From an uncultured Bacilli bacterium (GTDB lineage Bacteria > Bacillota_I > Bacilli_A > RF39 > UBA660), in NCBI GenBank assembly GCA_934098565.1, contig CAKOON010000004.1:1-64000 (forward strand): DNA of 64,000 nucleotides, written 5' to 3'. The position numbers were made by a program, and so were the translations under genes. Below the pieces are notes generated by a model, which was not told where the DNA came from, ran no database searches, and saw nothing but the letters and a program-made list of their open reading frames with translations. Shown piece by piece: positions 1-9,872 of the stretch (positions are counted from its first letter, which is position 1; the number at the start of each line of letters is the position of its first letter).

Positions 1-852
<852 letters not shown>

Positions 853-893
853 AATCAAGTTTATCCTAAGCTACTCAAATTGACTTTTTTACT

Positions 894-909
894 TAGTTTT
901 CAAAGATCA
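894..909 (-). promoter_or_regulatory. rRNA leader boxA-like antitermination site
   Basis: The minus strand reads TGATCTTTGAAAACTA just upstream of the 16S 5' end, matching the conserved leader motif seen before Bacillota rRNA operons, where Nus factors act. Assignment rests on motif and position only. Confidence 0.6.
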
Positions 910-943
910 TTTTTTTCTGCGCTCTTTTCGTTTGCGCATTAGT

Positions 944-972
944 AATATATCAAATCTTCAACATAATGTCAA
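944..972 (-). promoter_or_regulatory. rRNA promoter P2
   Basis: On the minus strand there is a consensus -35 TTGACA (967-972), an exact 17-bp spacer and -10 TATATT (944-949). The predicted start is about 85 nt before the 16S 5' end, as in other Bacillota rRNA operons. Confidence 0.85.
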
Positions 973-1081
973 CAACTTTTTTAACTTTTTTTATTTAATT
1001 TTTTTAGTTAATTAAGCGTGTTGCTTTATTGAAAACCCTCTATATTGAACTATCGAACCTTTTCTTTCGCAGTTCTTTTTC

Positions 1082-1110
1082 AGTATATACCATTGCCAAA
1101 TAAAAAGCAA
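1082..1110 (-). promoter_or_regulatory. candidate upstream rRNA promoter P1
   Basis: The minus strand carries TTGCTT (1105-1110), 17 bp, TATACT (1082-1087), about 140 bp upstream of P2. Tandem promoters are usual for rRNA operons. A/T-rich sequence directly upstream could act as an UP element. Confidence 0.6.
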
Positions 1111-1425
1111 GCAAAAATTGCACTTTTTTTGATTTTTTTTGATTTTTATGGGTTTTTGGAAAAAAACGAGGCTTTTTGTTAAATTATAAATTATTAATTC
1201 GGCTAGAAATTGCCTAAAACAAGATTTTTACGGCTTATGATTTTAATAAATACCAATGATAAAGCTTAAAACTTTAGAAAGATAAATTACTTTCAAAAGT
1301 TAGAATTTTAAAATATATAGTAAGATTATTGGCTACAAGTTTTAATAATGTTTGTAAAAGAATTAATTACATAGTCATATTTATAAAAAAAATATAGTTA
1401 ATAATAAAAAAAAGAAGCTGACTAA
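1111..1425. other. AT-rich intergenic stretch, nothing recognised
   Basis: Between the rRNA promoters and the DUF402 gene there are long A/T runs but no open frame with a ribosome site, no clear hairpin terminator and no tRNA-like fold. Confidence 0.5.
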
Positions 1426-1968
1426 TCACGAACGACTTTTAACTTCCTTGTATATTTTATAATAATACTCAACTTGACCTTTTCTAAAAGGACCTAACAT
1501 ACTTTTTTTCAAATCAATTAAATAAGCTAATTCTTTTTTTATTATTATATCTATTATGTTAGGATAATGCATAATCCGGCGATGATAGTTATATTCATTG
1601 CAGTCTAATATGCGATAGCCGCCATCTGGAAAAACACGCAAATCCAAATCATAATCAATATATTTAATAATGTTACCATCAATCAAATAAGGACTAGCGA
1701 TATTACAGTAGTAAAATAATCCGTATGGCTTTAATTGACCGATAATATTAAACCAATGCTTCTTATAAAAGAATAGAATGGCTGGTTCGTTAGTACGATG
1801 ACTATGGCCATCATTTTCAGTCACTATAGTTTTGTTATTACCACAAATGAGCATTTCCTCATTTTCAAAAAGAACAGTTGCTTCATCCCACGTACGGTGT
1901 AACGTACCATTATGTTTGTAGCAGTGTATTATTAGCTTACTTCCTCTTTTCAGTTTGTTTTCATTCAT
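1426..1968 (-). CDS. DUF402 nucleoside tri-/diphosphate phosphatase
   Basis: This is a 180-residue DUF402 protein close to the staphylococcal/bacillar Ntdp family. Those enzymes hydrolyse nucleoside tri- and diphosphates with a divalent metal. Family landmarks are visible in order: YKHNGTLHRTW, an ESDG-like TENDGHSH segment, the REPAI-like NEPAILFF, YYCNIASP, the acidic metal-binding YIDYDLDLRVFPDGG, and a basic C-terminal helix. An upstream in-frame ATG at 2001 would add 11 residues. The internal ATG at 1968 was chosen because it follows the purine-rich GGAAAGAGAAAG and restores the usual family length. It stands alone between the rRNA promoters and the S41 protease. Confidence 0.9.
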   Translation of the reverse strand: MNENKLKRGSKLIIHCYKHNGTLHRTWDEATVLFENEEMLICGNNKTIVTENDGHSHRTNEPAILFFYKKHWFNIIGQLKPYGLFYYCNIASPYLIDGNIIKYIDYDLDLRVFPDGGYRILDCNEYNYHRRIMHYPNIIDIIIKKELAYLIDLKKSMLGPFRKGQVEYYYKIYKEVKSRS

Positions 1969-2070
1969 AATTCTTTCTCTTTCCAAAACATTATATCGCA
2001 AAAGCGAACCTTATTGGGAAGAAATTTTAAACAGAATAATTAACTTGACACTTTTTTATAATTTATTTTG

Positions 2071-3885
2071 TTAGTTACTACTAGATTCAATATTATTTTC
2101 TAAAGAATTCTGTGCTGCTTGATTAGCACTATCACCAGAATTCATTTTTTCCTCATATTTAGGATTGGTTTCATCATATTCTGGAAGTCCTAAAAGACTT
2201 CTAGCTTTAGCGAGTTGTGTGTCCGTAAGACCAATTATATTGTCATCTTCATCATATTTAATATCTAATTCAACACCATACTCTGGACTTATACCGTAAG
2301 TATCAATACATTCGTTATTAGGAGTTACCCAAAGAGAAGTTGTATATTTGACTAAGGAGCCATCAGATAGTTGTTTGGTTTGTTGAACTTTGCCTTTCCC
2401 ATAACTTGTTGTACCAACAGAAGTAGCACCATAAGAGTCAATAAGGGCAGAAGCCAAGATTTCACTAGCAGAGGCAGTCGCGCCATTCATTAAAACAACA
2501 ATAGGATATTCTCTTCTAGTACTGGTTGTATCATAGTAAAATTTAGTGTCTTTGCCATCCTTACCTTCTAAACCATAAATAGCTTTACCTTTTTCTAAAA
2601 AAAGATTAGCTACGTCAACGGCGGCGCTTAAAAGCCCACCACCATTATTGCGTAAATCTAAAATCAAAGACTCAATACCAGCACTTTCCATTTCCTCTAA
2701 AGCATTCTTCACCTGACTACCTAAAGTATTACTAAAGGTAGAGATGGCTAAGTAACCAACCTTTTTATTATCATTACTTAGTACTTTGTAATCAATAGCT
2801 GGAACCGATAAGGTTTCGACATTAAGATCAACATTAAATATTTCTTCACCACGTTTTATAGTAAGACTAACTTTTTTATTTTGACTTTCTTTAATTAACT
2901 TAGCAATGTCATTGCCAGTAAGGTTAATTATTTCCTGTGAATTAATAGCGGTTATGTAGTCATTTTCTTGAAGTCCGGCTTTCTTAGCTGGTGAATCAGC
3001 ATAAACTTTAACGATTAACCCGGGTATTTCATTACTAATACTAATACCAACACCCTCATAAGTTCCATTTAAGGAATTATTTAAAGAAGAAGCCTCATCT
3101 TTATCAAGATAGGAAGTATAATCGTCATAAGCCTTTTTCATTAAACCATCTATTGCACCATCGATGGCACTTTTTTTGTCAACACTGGCATAATAATCTT
3201 CATTTAAAGTAGCGTAAACATCTAAAAATTCTTTTAAATTTTCATCTTTTAGAAGGGCAGCATAGCTAGTGCCGTTTTTAGTACTATATTTATGATTAAT
3301 GACGGCACCACCAGCAAAGGCACAAATAATCCCCGTAATAGTTATAATTGCAAACATTTCTTTAAGACTAAAGCTTGGAGTATCTTTATATTTGAAAGAA
3401 CATTCAGAGGCTTTACGTCCCGTTGTATCTAACTTTAATTCCGGGGCTTTTTTTCTTTCTAGGGTACCATATTGGTTATCTTGTAAAAGATTTTCGATAT
3501 TAGTATTAAAACCACCTTTGGATAGTAACGATTTCAAATTAGACTTGTCATTTGACTCATTACCTGTATTGCATGTAGCAACCATTTTATTGCTTATAGT
3601 ATCAGTCTTAGGCGACGTTTCATAAAACTCGGTAATACTTGTGTTTACTTCTTGATGACTTTCTGTCTTGTATTGGACGTTTTTAACATCTTTGCTACCA
3701 ATTCTCATATCCACATTAGTTAGATTTTCTTTATGAATATTAGTATTTTCTGTGTCTTTCGTATTTTGGTTGTCTTTTGCAGTTTCTTCATTACTTAGAT
3801 TTATCGTATCTTTTGAGACTGCTGAAGCCTTTATATTGTATGTATCCTCTCTTATATCGTTTACATCTTTATTTTTATTATTCAT
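2071..3885 (-). CDS. S41 (C-terminal processing) peptidase with long N-terminal tail
   Basis: This is a CtpA/CtpB-type membrane-anchored serine protease of 604 residues. A single membrane helix lies at about 177-195, a PDZ domain at about 275-360 (GVGISI, then SPAKKAGLQENDYI) and the S41 catalytic domain at about 370-550. The Ser-Lys-Gln catalytic set aligns as S472 (in TASASE), K497 and Q501 (in YGKGKVQ). These proteases trim exported proteins, and in spore formers cut SpoIVFA. The odd part is residues 1-170, a low-complexity, Asn/Thr/Lys/Glu-rich cytoplasmic extension that typical CtpB proteins (about 480 residues) lack. It appears to be monocistronic. Confidence 0.93.
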   Translation of the reverse strand: MNNKNKDVNDIREDTYNIKASAVSKDTINLSNEETAKDNQNTKDTENTNIHKENLTNVDMRIGSKDVKNVQYKTESHQEVNTSITEFYETSPKTDTISNKMVATCNTGNESNDKSNLKSLLSKGGFNTNIENLLQDNQYGTLERKKAPELKLDTTGRKASECSFKYKDTPSFSLKEMFAIITITGIICAFAGGAVINHKYSTKNGTSYAALLKDENLKEFLDVYATLNEDYYASVDKKSAIDGAIDGLMKKAYDDYTSYLDKDEASSLNNSLNGTYEGVGISISNEIPGLIVKVYADSPAKKAGLQENDYITAINSQEIINLTGNDIAKLIKESQNKKVSLTIKRGEEIFNVDLNVETLSVPAIDYKVLSNDNKKVGYLAISTFSNTLGSQVKNALEEMESAGIESLILDLRNNGGGLLSAAVDVANLFLEKGKAIYGLEGKDGKDTKFYYDTTSTRREYPIVVLMNGATASASEILASALIDSYGATSVGTTSYGKGKVQQTKQLSDGSLVKYTTSLWVTPNNECIDTYGISPEYGVELDIKYDEDDNIIGLTDTQLAKARSLLGLPEYDETNPKYEEKMNSGDSANQAAQNSLENNIESSSN

Positions 3886-3928
3886 ATTATCACTCTACTT
3901 AATCTTAGCACACTTTAAATCTTATGAA

Positions 3929-3958
3929 AAGAAAAATAACTAACAAACGTCAGTTATT
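3929..3958 (-). terminator. rho-independent terminator
   Basis: The stem AATAACT/AGTTATT is followed on the minus strand by TTTTTC. It lies just downstream of the gene ending at 4002. Confidence 0.65.
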
Positions 3959-4001
3959 ATTTTTAACCATTTTTTAGATAATGGCCTTGGCTAAACTATT
4001 A

Positions 4002-4502
4002 TTAATCAGTTATTTTCCATTCACTTTTAATTTTATCAACGGTTTCATAAGCGTTAGTAATCTTATTATCCTTGACTTTCAATAGAGTTACGGTTCCAAA
4101 ACGTAAATCATTTAGACTACTAGCAGTTGGATTAGTCTTATCATCAGTTGCTACGTATTTACTGTTTAAAGGATTACTTAAGTCAACTGTATAAGTTGTA
4201 ATTGCATTCTTAGCATTACTATGTTTTGATAAAAGACGGGCATACGTACTTGCATCTTCTCGCTTCATATCATATAAAAGAACATAATAAGTACCAGCTC
4301 CTTTATTTAACATAGTGCCAACAATCGCTACTGTTGGGTCAATTAGATTTGTTTTAGCAGTATCATTATCACTACTACTAGAAGTGTCTTTCTTAACTAC
4401 CTTTGAAGTTAATAAGTAAATAGCGCCAACAATTATTAAAACTACTAGGAAAATAACGATAAATTGTTTAACCGTTTTTGTTTCTTCGTTTTCTAGTTTC
4501 AT
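4002..4502 (-). CDS. single-pass membrane protein, unknown function
   Basis: I do not recognise a named family in this 166-residue protein. It has a short charged N-terminus, one membrane helix at about 14-33 and a Ser/Asp-rich linker. The outside domain of about 110 residues alternates strands and helices (VAIVGTMLNKGAGTYYVLLYD; later FGTVTLLKVKDNKITNAYE). The second strand pair resembles the end of a thioredoxin fold, but there is no CxxC, so a redox role is not supported. Two GTG codons precede the ATG at 4502; the ATG is preferred because GGGTGG sits 6 nt before it. Confidence 0.7.
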   Translation of the reverse strand: MKLENEETKTVKQFIVIFLVVLIIVGAIYLLTSKVVKKDTSSSSDNDTAKTNLIDPTVAIVGTMLNKGAGTYYVLLYDMKREDASTYARLLSKHSNAKNAITTYTVDLSNPLNSKYVATDDKTNPTASSLNDLRFGTVTLLKVKDNKITNAYETVDKIKSEWKITD

Positions 4503-4698
4503 ATTCACCACCCGACTTCATTATATCATAAGATAAGGCTTTTCTAGCATTATTTATCATTCCTATGGTCTTTTTTAGACTTTTTTAACAAAATTAGTAT
4601 CTTTTAGAAAAAGGCTGTTAAAGAAATTATTATCTTCCTAAAACTGTTTTAATAAAAGCTGTTTAAAAAATCATTCTCATTAAAAGAGCCTCATCAAA

Positions 4699-4741
4699 AA
4701 AATCAATCCTTATATGATAATAGTTATCTAGGATTGATTTT
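4699..4741 (-). terminator. rho-independent terminator of the lipoprotein gene
   Basis: The arms AATCAATCCT (4701-4710) and AGGATTGATT (4730-4739) form a perfect stem. It is followed by a T-run on the minus strand just past the stop at 4751. Confidence 0.8.
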
Positions 4742-4750
4742 TATACATAT

Positions 4751-5743
4751 TTATTTACTTGTAACAACGGTGTTTGAAATTGAATTCGCAACGTTTAAGA
4801 GTTCTTCACTGGATAAGGAACTGCCAGCTAAATAATAATCAACATTATTACTAGTCCAGTAGATAGCGTTGCCGCTTAAAGCACCAATATTTCCATCCAT
4901 CATTAAAGGTTCTCCGTAGATAGGAATAACTTCTAATTCATTATTAGCACGACTGGCTTCTTCGACTAAAACAAAGTCTTTCGCTCCACCAAAGGTCAAG
5001 ATAGCACGATTACCATTGTCAGTGTTAATAGTCTCTTTAGCAGTTAGATAGGTATCTTTAGGAATATAAAGAGGATACAAAATATCATTAAAGCTTGAAG
5101 ATTCTTCGGTTTCCTTACAACAATTACCGTCAACTACCTTGGATAAATCGAAGTAATCATCATCAAGATTAGCTTTATAATCTATAGAATTAATATTAAA
5201 AGTTATTTTTATTGAATCACTAGTATCATAAACTTCAACTTTCTTTAGATTAATTTCTTTATCAAAGTACAATTTTTGGTAACTTAGTTTATTGTTATTA
5301 GGATAGTTAACATTGCTTGTTAAGACATAATAGTCATTTTCTTCAGTGAATTTTTTATCTTCGGTATTAGTTAAATCAGTAAGAAGAGAAGCTAGGATAT
5401 AGGTTTGACTGGAATTATCAGGCCAACTACTTTGGAATTTAAAACTCTTATTGAGACTTGGAGTAATTAAGTAAACACCATCTTTGTTCTTTAAGATTAC
5501 TTGTTCATGGCCACTAGTCTGGTTAGTAAGGGCTACTTTATAATAATCACCTTTTTTATAAGAAACAGTTATATCATAGTTAAATTTATCTTCATCATTA
5601 AAAATATCTAAAGTACCAGCAATAACATATGATTTACTACTATTAACATTATCTTTAAATTCTTTTTGTATTTTCTTATCCATTTTCGAGGAACACCCGG
5701 TTATAAGAAAGATAGTTAATATAAGATATATGAATTTTTTCAT
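4751..5743 (-). CDS. LolA/GerS-like lipoprotein
   Basis: The 330-residue exported lipoprotein has a signal peptide ending in the lipobox LITGC, which places the acylated cysteine at residue 17. The mature part reads as an antiparallel-strand LolA-type beta domain (strand blocks around 38-200, with KKVEVYD and IKITF). A C-terminal domain of about 100 residues (TFGGAKDFVLVEEA, then AIYWTSNNVDYYLAG) resembles DUF4367-type tails. GerS-like lipoproteins and anti-sigma C-domains share this architecture. The ligand is unknown. AAAAGGAG precedes the ATG. It is divergent from the DUF378 gene. Confidence 0.75.
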   Translation of the reverse strand: MKKFIYLILTIFLITGCSSKMDKKIQKEFKDNVNSSKSYVIAGTLDIFNDEDKFNYDITVSYKKGDYYKVALTNQTSGHEQVILKNKDGVYLITPSLNKSFKFQSSWPDNSSQTYILASLLTDLTNTEDKKFTEENDYYVLTSNVNYPNNNKLSYQKLYFDKEINLKKVEVYDTSDSIKITFNINSIDYKANLDDDYFDLSKVVDGNCCKETEESSSFNDILYPLYIPKDTYLTAKETINTDNGNRAILTFGGAKDFVLVEEASRANNELEVIPIYGEPLMMDGNIGALSGNAIYWTSNNVDYYLAGSSLSSEELLNVANSISNTVVTSK

Positions 5744-5777
5744 TATCTGACTCCTTTTCTAATAAATTATATTTATG

Positions 5778-5807
5778 TTGATGAATAATATTCTAAATAT
5801 TGATAAT
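5778..5807 (+). promoter_or_regulatory. promoter of the DUF378 gene
   Basis: The elements are TTGATG (5778-5783), an 18-bp spacer and GATAAT (5802-5807). A start near 5814 gives a short leader ending in GAAAGGA. Confidence 0.5.
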
Positions 5808-5832
5808 ACTAAAGGTATGAAAGGAATAAATG

Positions 5833-6048
5833 ATGAAAACATTACAAAAAATTTGCCTAGTATTCACGATTATTGGGGCAGTTAACTGGGGCTTAATTGG
5901 GTTATTTGATTTTAATCTTGTAACAGCTTTATTTAAAAGCATTCCAGTATTAGAGAAGATAATTTATATTATTGTTGGTGTTTGCGGTTTAATTAATATC
6001 GGTATTTTATTTGCTGATGTTGATTATATGGGTGAACCTAAAGACTAA
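5833..6048 (+). CDS. DUF378 (YuzA-like) small membrane protein
   Basis: This small integral membrane protein of 71 residues has two predicted helices (about 6-26 and 41-60). Its first half carries the DUF378 signature GAVNWGLIGLFDFNLV. Function is unknown for the family. Two consecutive ATGs occur (5830 and 5833). The second gives a 7-nt gap to GAAAGGA and matches the MxTL start of relatives. It is the only plus-strand gene in the first 22 kb and is convergent with cdaR across a shared terminator. Confidence 0.88.
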   Translation: MKTLQKICLVFTIIGAVNWGLIGLFDFNLVTALFKSIPVLEKIIYIIVGVCGLINIGILFADVDYMGEPKD

Positions 6049-6101
6049 AAAAAGCCCAAAGGACTTTAAGAATAAATAATTCTTTTAGTTTGGACTTTTT
6101 T
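6049..6101. terminator. bidirectional terminator between DUF378 and cdaR
   Basis: An imperfect long hairpin combines AAAAAAG/CTTTTTT outer arms with CCAAA/TTTGG and AAGAAT/ATTCTT inner arms. T-runs follow on either strand, between convergent stops. Confidence 0.6.
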
Positions 6102-7491
6102 ATTTGGATTGGGTTAGCGATATCTCAACTTCGCTTTCAACAATAAATTTAGCCATTGCGGTATTGATGGAGTTACCAGTAATATAAACAGGAACTTTAT
6201 GAGTACCAGCAGCATAGCCGGTTAAATCAATGTATGCAGAGATATTAGAAGCGTCAATAGAATTTATTACACTTTCAACGCCGATAACTTGAACGTTAAC
6301 AGAAGCACTGCCAATTGCATTAGCTGTTAAGCCACTTGGCGTATTACGAACGTTTATCTGAACGTTATTAATTGTTTTTTGTTTAGCTTCTCCAAAATTA
6401 ACAACAATACTGGCACTAGTAGTTGGCATGTAACGAACGCCAGTTGGCTTCGAAATAGTAACATTATAAGTCTTGGAACCATTATTACCTTGGTCGGTTA
6501 AATCGATAGTAACAGGAACGCAGTCAATTGACTCCAAGGCTTGTTGTTCGCCGTAAATAGTCACGTTGTAGTCACTCTTACCATTTATTGTGATAGAACT
6601 GATAGCTTTGCCCGCTACCAAATCACCCGTTGTTAATAATTGAATAGGAACGCTCTTACTGTATGAAGTAAATGTTACCGTAGCGCTAATGCTTGAAGGA
6701 ACAATTTCTACATTCTTTAAGATATTACCGGTCTCATCATAAGCAACGATAGGAACATTTTCTAATGTATAAGTACCTTTGGCAGTGAATTCTTTATTAT
6801 TTAAGTCAATTAAGGCTTTAACAGTCGCAATTTTATCTAAAGTATCTTGACTGCCTTTAACGACCACTTCACTTTTATTAAGTTCAATATTAGAAACACT
6901 TAGTTCTGGATAAGACTCATTTAATTTATCTTGATTGATAATATCATAAGTAATTGTCTTAAGACTTGATACTTTCTTCTTAATGGTTACATAAATGTAA
7001 TTAGGGTCAAGCTTATAACTTAGAGTATTGATTGTTTGATTATAAGTTAATTTTACACGATAAGGTTCATCTCTTGGGGTATAGTCAGTTAAATCAAGGA
7101 CAACTTCATTTTCTCCTAATTGTTTAGCTAAGTAGAGGTCACTTTTACGACCGATTAAGGTAATATCTGCAGTTTCTGGTAAATCCTCAATAACATAGGC
7201 TTCAGTATTGTACTCAACTTTAATAGGTTGATTAGTAATAATTTCGGCTTCTGTTTCCACAAGATTAATAACCTTTTTATCGATCAAAAGGAAAACTACA
7301 ATAGCCAGTCCCAAAGAAATATAAAGAAGCATATTGGGACGATTAAGAATTTTTTCTATCTTAAAATTGTTTTTATTGATTTTTTTATTTATATTATAGA
7401 TTACTTTACTAATAGGAGTGATAATGTATTTATCTAACAGTCCATATAAAAATTTAGCTAAAGCGCCGATTAATTGGAAAATTTTATTCAT
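6100..7491 (-). CDS. cdaR: CdaR, YbbR-repeat regulator of diadenylate cyclase
   Basis: The 463-residue protein has a cytoplasmic N-terminus, one membrane helix at about 54-71 and about four extracytoplasmic YbbR repeats. The repeats recur as pairs of strands ending in phrases like VTVTFTSYSKSVPIQL and INVRNTPSGLTAN. CdaR binds and modulates the membrane cyclase CdaA. It overlaps the 3' end of cdaA by 8 nt, indicating translational coupling. In Bacillus and Listeria the third gene of this operon is glmM; here it is absent and a convergent DUF378 gene follows. Confidence 0.92.
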   Translation of the reverse strand: MNKIFQLIGALAKFLYGLLDKYIITPISKVIYNINKKINKNNFKIEKILNRPNMLLYISLGLAIVVFLLIDKKVINLVETEAEIITNQPIKVEYNTEAYVIEDLPETADITLIGRKSDLYLAKQLGENEVVLDLTDYTPRDEPYRVKLTYNQTINTLSYKLDPNYIYVTIKKKVSSLKTITYDIINQDKLNESYPELSVSNIELNKSEVVVKGSQDTLDKIATVKALIDLNNKEFTAKGTYTLENVPIVAYDETGNILKNVEIVPSSISATVTFTSYSKSVPIQLLTTGDLVAGKAISSITINGKSDYNVTIYGEQQALESIDCVPVTIDLTDQGNNGSKTYNVTISKPTGVRYMPTTSASIVVNFGEAKQKTINNVQINVRNTPSGLTANAIGSASVNVQVIGVESVINSIDASNISAYIDLTGYAAGTHKVPVYITGNSINTAMAKFIVESEVEISLTQSK

Positions 7492-8314
7492 CTAAATCAC
7501 CACTTTCCTTAGTATCATCATTATTATCAGCGTCATAGAAAATTTCTGTCTTTGGTTTTAATTCATCAACTAAAGTCATTCTAAATTCATCTAACGATAA
7601 GTTATATTTTAATTCACTATCAACAGCAATTGAAAGTTTACCTGTTTCTTCAGAAACAACTAAAGCGATAGCATCGGTTTCTTCAGCAATACCTAAAGCG
7701 GCACGATGACGAGTCCCTAAACGTTTAGAAATTGCAGGGTTCATACTAGTTTTGAAAACAGCACCCGCACAAGTAATACGGTCGCCTTGGATAATAACCC
7801 CACCATCATGAAGTGGGCTATTAGGGAAGAAAATAGTTCCTAACAATGGACTAGTAAGGTCCGCATAAACTTTCGTTGCTGGAGTAATATATTCTTGCAA
7901 GGACATATCTCGTTCAATAACGATTAAAGCGCCGATACGATTTTTCTTCAAGTATTCGACTGCGTCCATGATTTCATAAACTACTCTTTCTCTTTCATCA
8001 ACCGTTAAAATCTTATGACGACCTAGTAATTGGGTACGACCAATAGACTCTAGGACATTACGAATTTCAGGTTGGAAAATCACAATTATAGCTAAAGGTC
8101 CCCATTCTAAGACATACTCTAAAAGTAAGCCAATGGTATACAAATTAAGAAGATTACTTAAAAGCTTAATAGCTAAAATCAGAATAATTCCCTTAACGAT
8201 GAGAACCATTTTGACATTATTTTTAATATTTTTTAATATATAATAAAACATTAACCAAACTAAGGATATGTCGATTATCTTTGTAAATACATTCCATATG
8301 GTTTGAAGTGTCAT
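7484..8314 (-). CDS. cdaA: CdaA diadenylate cyclase
   Basis: This membrane enzyme condenses two ATP to cyclic di-AMP, the second messenger controlling potassium and osmolyte transport. Three N-terminal membrane helices (about 12-80) precede the DAC domain (about 100-250). Of the two active-site motifs, RHR is intact (202-204, in GTRHRAALG). The DGA motif reads DGG (170-172, in SPLHDGGVII), a conservative change at the third position. The 276-residue length is normal for the CdaA class. It is first gene of the cdaA-cdaR pair. Confidence 0.96.
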   Translation of the reverse strand: MTLQTIWNVFTKIIDISLVWLMFYYILKNIKNNVKMVLIVKGIILILAIKLLSNLLNLYTIGLLLEYVLEWGPLAIIVIFQPEIRNVLESIGRTQLLGRHKILTVDERERVVYEIMDAVEYLKKNRIGALIVIERDMSLQEYITPATKVYADLTSPLLGTIFFPNSPLHDGGVIIQGDRITCAGAVFKTSMNPAISKRLGTRHRAALGIAEETDAIALVVSEETGKLSIAVDSELKYNLSLDEFRMTLVDELKPKTEIFYDADNNDDTKESGDLDE

Positions 8315-8446
8315 AACAACATCTCTCTTTCTTATTCTAGTTTATTATAGCAAATTCTTTTTTAGATTTCTAGTCCCCCCTCTTGTTGATGATTTTGGTG
8401 ATAATTTAATGGAAAGTTAATAAATTTCATATAAATTATATTTATG

Positions 8447-8480
8447 CAAAAAGACAATCCTCATTTATCAAGAATTGTCT
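8447..8480 (-). terminator. rho-independent terminator of the rnr-smpB operon
   Basis: The stem AGACAAT (8452-8458)/ATTGTCT (8474-8480) is followed by TTTTT on the minus strand, directly past the stop at 8486. Confidence 0.75.
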
Positions 8481-8485
8481 ACTAC

Positions 8486-8779
8486 TTATTGATTATTAGT
8501 ATTACTTTGCATTAAGACAACGTTATTATTGTTCGATGGAATATTCATGTCAAGTTGTTCGACTTCTTCATCGGAAGTAGTTGGATTTTGATTTAGAGAA
8601 GTTCCTAAACCGATTCCACCTTTTTTGGCAACAGCATCCATATCAAGAGTAGGTTCGGCAGCTTTTTCGATGGGGTGTTTTTTATCAATAAAGTAACCAA
8701 CAATAGCAAAAATACCAATAAGTGCTAAAAGAATAAATAAAATGTAATAATCAGCTAATACTTTTAATAAGTTTTCCAT
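8486..8779 (-). CDS. small single-pass membrane protein, unknown
   Basis: The 97-residue protein has a membrane helix at about 12-31 (YILFILLALIGIFAIVGYF). A polar cytoplasmic tail follows, rich in Asn, Asp and Glu with a Gly-rich patch (KKGGIGLG). No family is recognised. AGGAG lies before the ATG, and the gene follows the DUF3048 gene by 8 nt. It is therefore probably the last gene of the pilin-rnr-smpB-yerB transcript. Confidence 0.7.
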   Translation of the reverse strand: MENLLKVLADYYILFILLALIGIFAIVGYFIDKKHPIEKAAEPTLDMDAVAKKGGIGLGTSLNQNPTTSDEEVEQLDMNIPSNNNNVVLMQSNTNNQ

Positions 8780-8787
8780 ATAATCTC

Positions 8788-9858
8788 CTATTCTTCAATT
8801 TTTAGAGTCTGATTCTTCGGCTGAATTTGGATAAAGGTATTGCCGTCATTGACTTCTAAAGGCGTACCGTCAAGATAAGTATAAACTGTCTTACTATCAC
8901 GGGCAGTCTTTTCCCAATTAATCTTTACAGCATACCCATCAGTTATATAGTAGCCTGTTCCCTTACCGATATTATTCAAAGTTTGACGGCCTTTATCATC
9001 GCCAGAAATAGTGGAGTTGCTTACTTGATAAGTAATAATATTTTTAAATGTATATTGTTTTTTAGTGATATCATCAACATGTTCTTTGTTATTAACATAT
9101 CTTTTGTAGACTTTATTCTCTATATCATAGACATATTTATCGGTGATACTAGAAGAATATTTAATAGTTACCGTGTTAGCTGGTATTTTATCAGTAAAAT
9201 CGTCGGCATTAAGTTCTTCAATTTGATAATTCAAAAGAGGTGTAACATCCGAAGTCGTACGATAACCATATTTATCAGCGGCTTTTTTTAGCATTGTCAT
9301 AGTCGTAAAGCCAGTATGTTCCCTGGAAACTTTTAAAGTCTTATCACGATAAAAGTAAGTCCCCTCACCGGTTAAGCCATTAATATTATTGATTTTATAA
9401 GCGGAAATGTCTCCTTGAGCTTGTGGAGACCAGCCCCAATGAACATAGATGGCGTCATTTTCCATTGCATAATCCAAGAAATAATGACGACTGGAACGAA
9501 CACTACCTATCTTAGCGGTTTCTTGGTCTTTAAATAAGGCCATGTATCTGGTTAGACCACCCTCGACAATAATTTCGTAAATAAGGTATGCATCTTGAAG
9601 TCCCGCATGATGAGCTCTAGCCTGTGAATGATTATTAATCATCACGGCGTAACTACGACTTTTGGAATCTACGTCCATTATTTTTAACTTAGGTTTTTCT
9701 GGCTCAGTGGCATTGCCATTTTGATTTTGATTATCATTTGGTGTATCACTAGTATTCTTTTTAGGTATTAAATTCAAAATGATGATAATAATCAAAAGAA
9801 AAACTGCTCCAACGATAACTCCTAGTATAATTTTTCCTTTTAAACTTAATTTTTTCAT
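8788..9858 (-). CDS. YerB-like DUF3048 protein, membrane anchored
   Basis: The 356-residue extracytoplasmic protein has an N-terminal membrane anchor (about 8-32) and an Asn-rich linker. DUF3048 follows, with landmarks SYAVMINNHSQARAHHAGLQ, YEIIVEGGLTRYMALF and IGSVRSSRHYFLDYA. The C-terminal DUF3048_C part contains DGYAVKINWEKTARDSKTVY. Family function is unknown. Unlike B. subtilis YerB there is no lipobox. A GTG at 9870 is in frame, but GTGGGGA forms the ribosome site for the ATG at 9858, so the ATG was chosen. Confidence 0.85.
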   Translation of the reverse strand: MKKLSLKGKIILGVIVGAVFLLIIIIILNLIPKKNTSDTPNDNQNQNGNATEPEKPKLKIMDVDSKSRSYAVMINNHSQARAHHAGLQDAYLIYEIIVEGGLTRYMALFKDQETAKIGSVRSSRHYFLDYAMENDAIYVHWGWSPQAQGDISAYKINNINGLTGEGTYFYRDKTLKVSREHTGFTTMTMLKKAADKYGYRTTSDVTPLLNYQIEELNADDFTDKIPANTVTIKYSSSITDKYVYDIENKVYKRYVNNKEHVDDITKKQYTFKNIITYQVSNSTISGDDKGRQTLNNIGKGTGYYITDGYAVKINWEKTARDSKTVYTYLDGTPLEVNDGNTFIQIQPKNQTLKIEE

Positions 9859-9872
9859 AATATTCCCCACTC

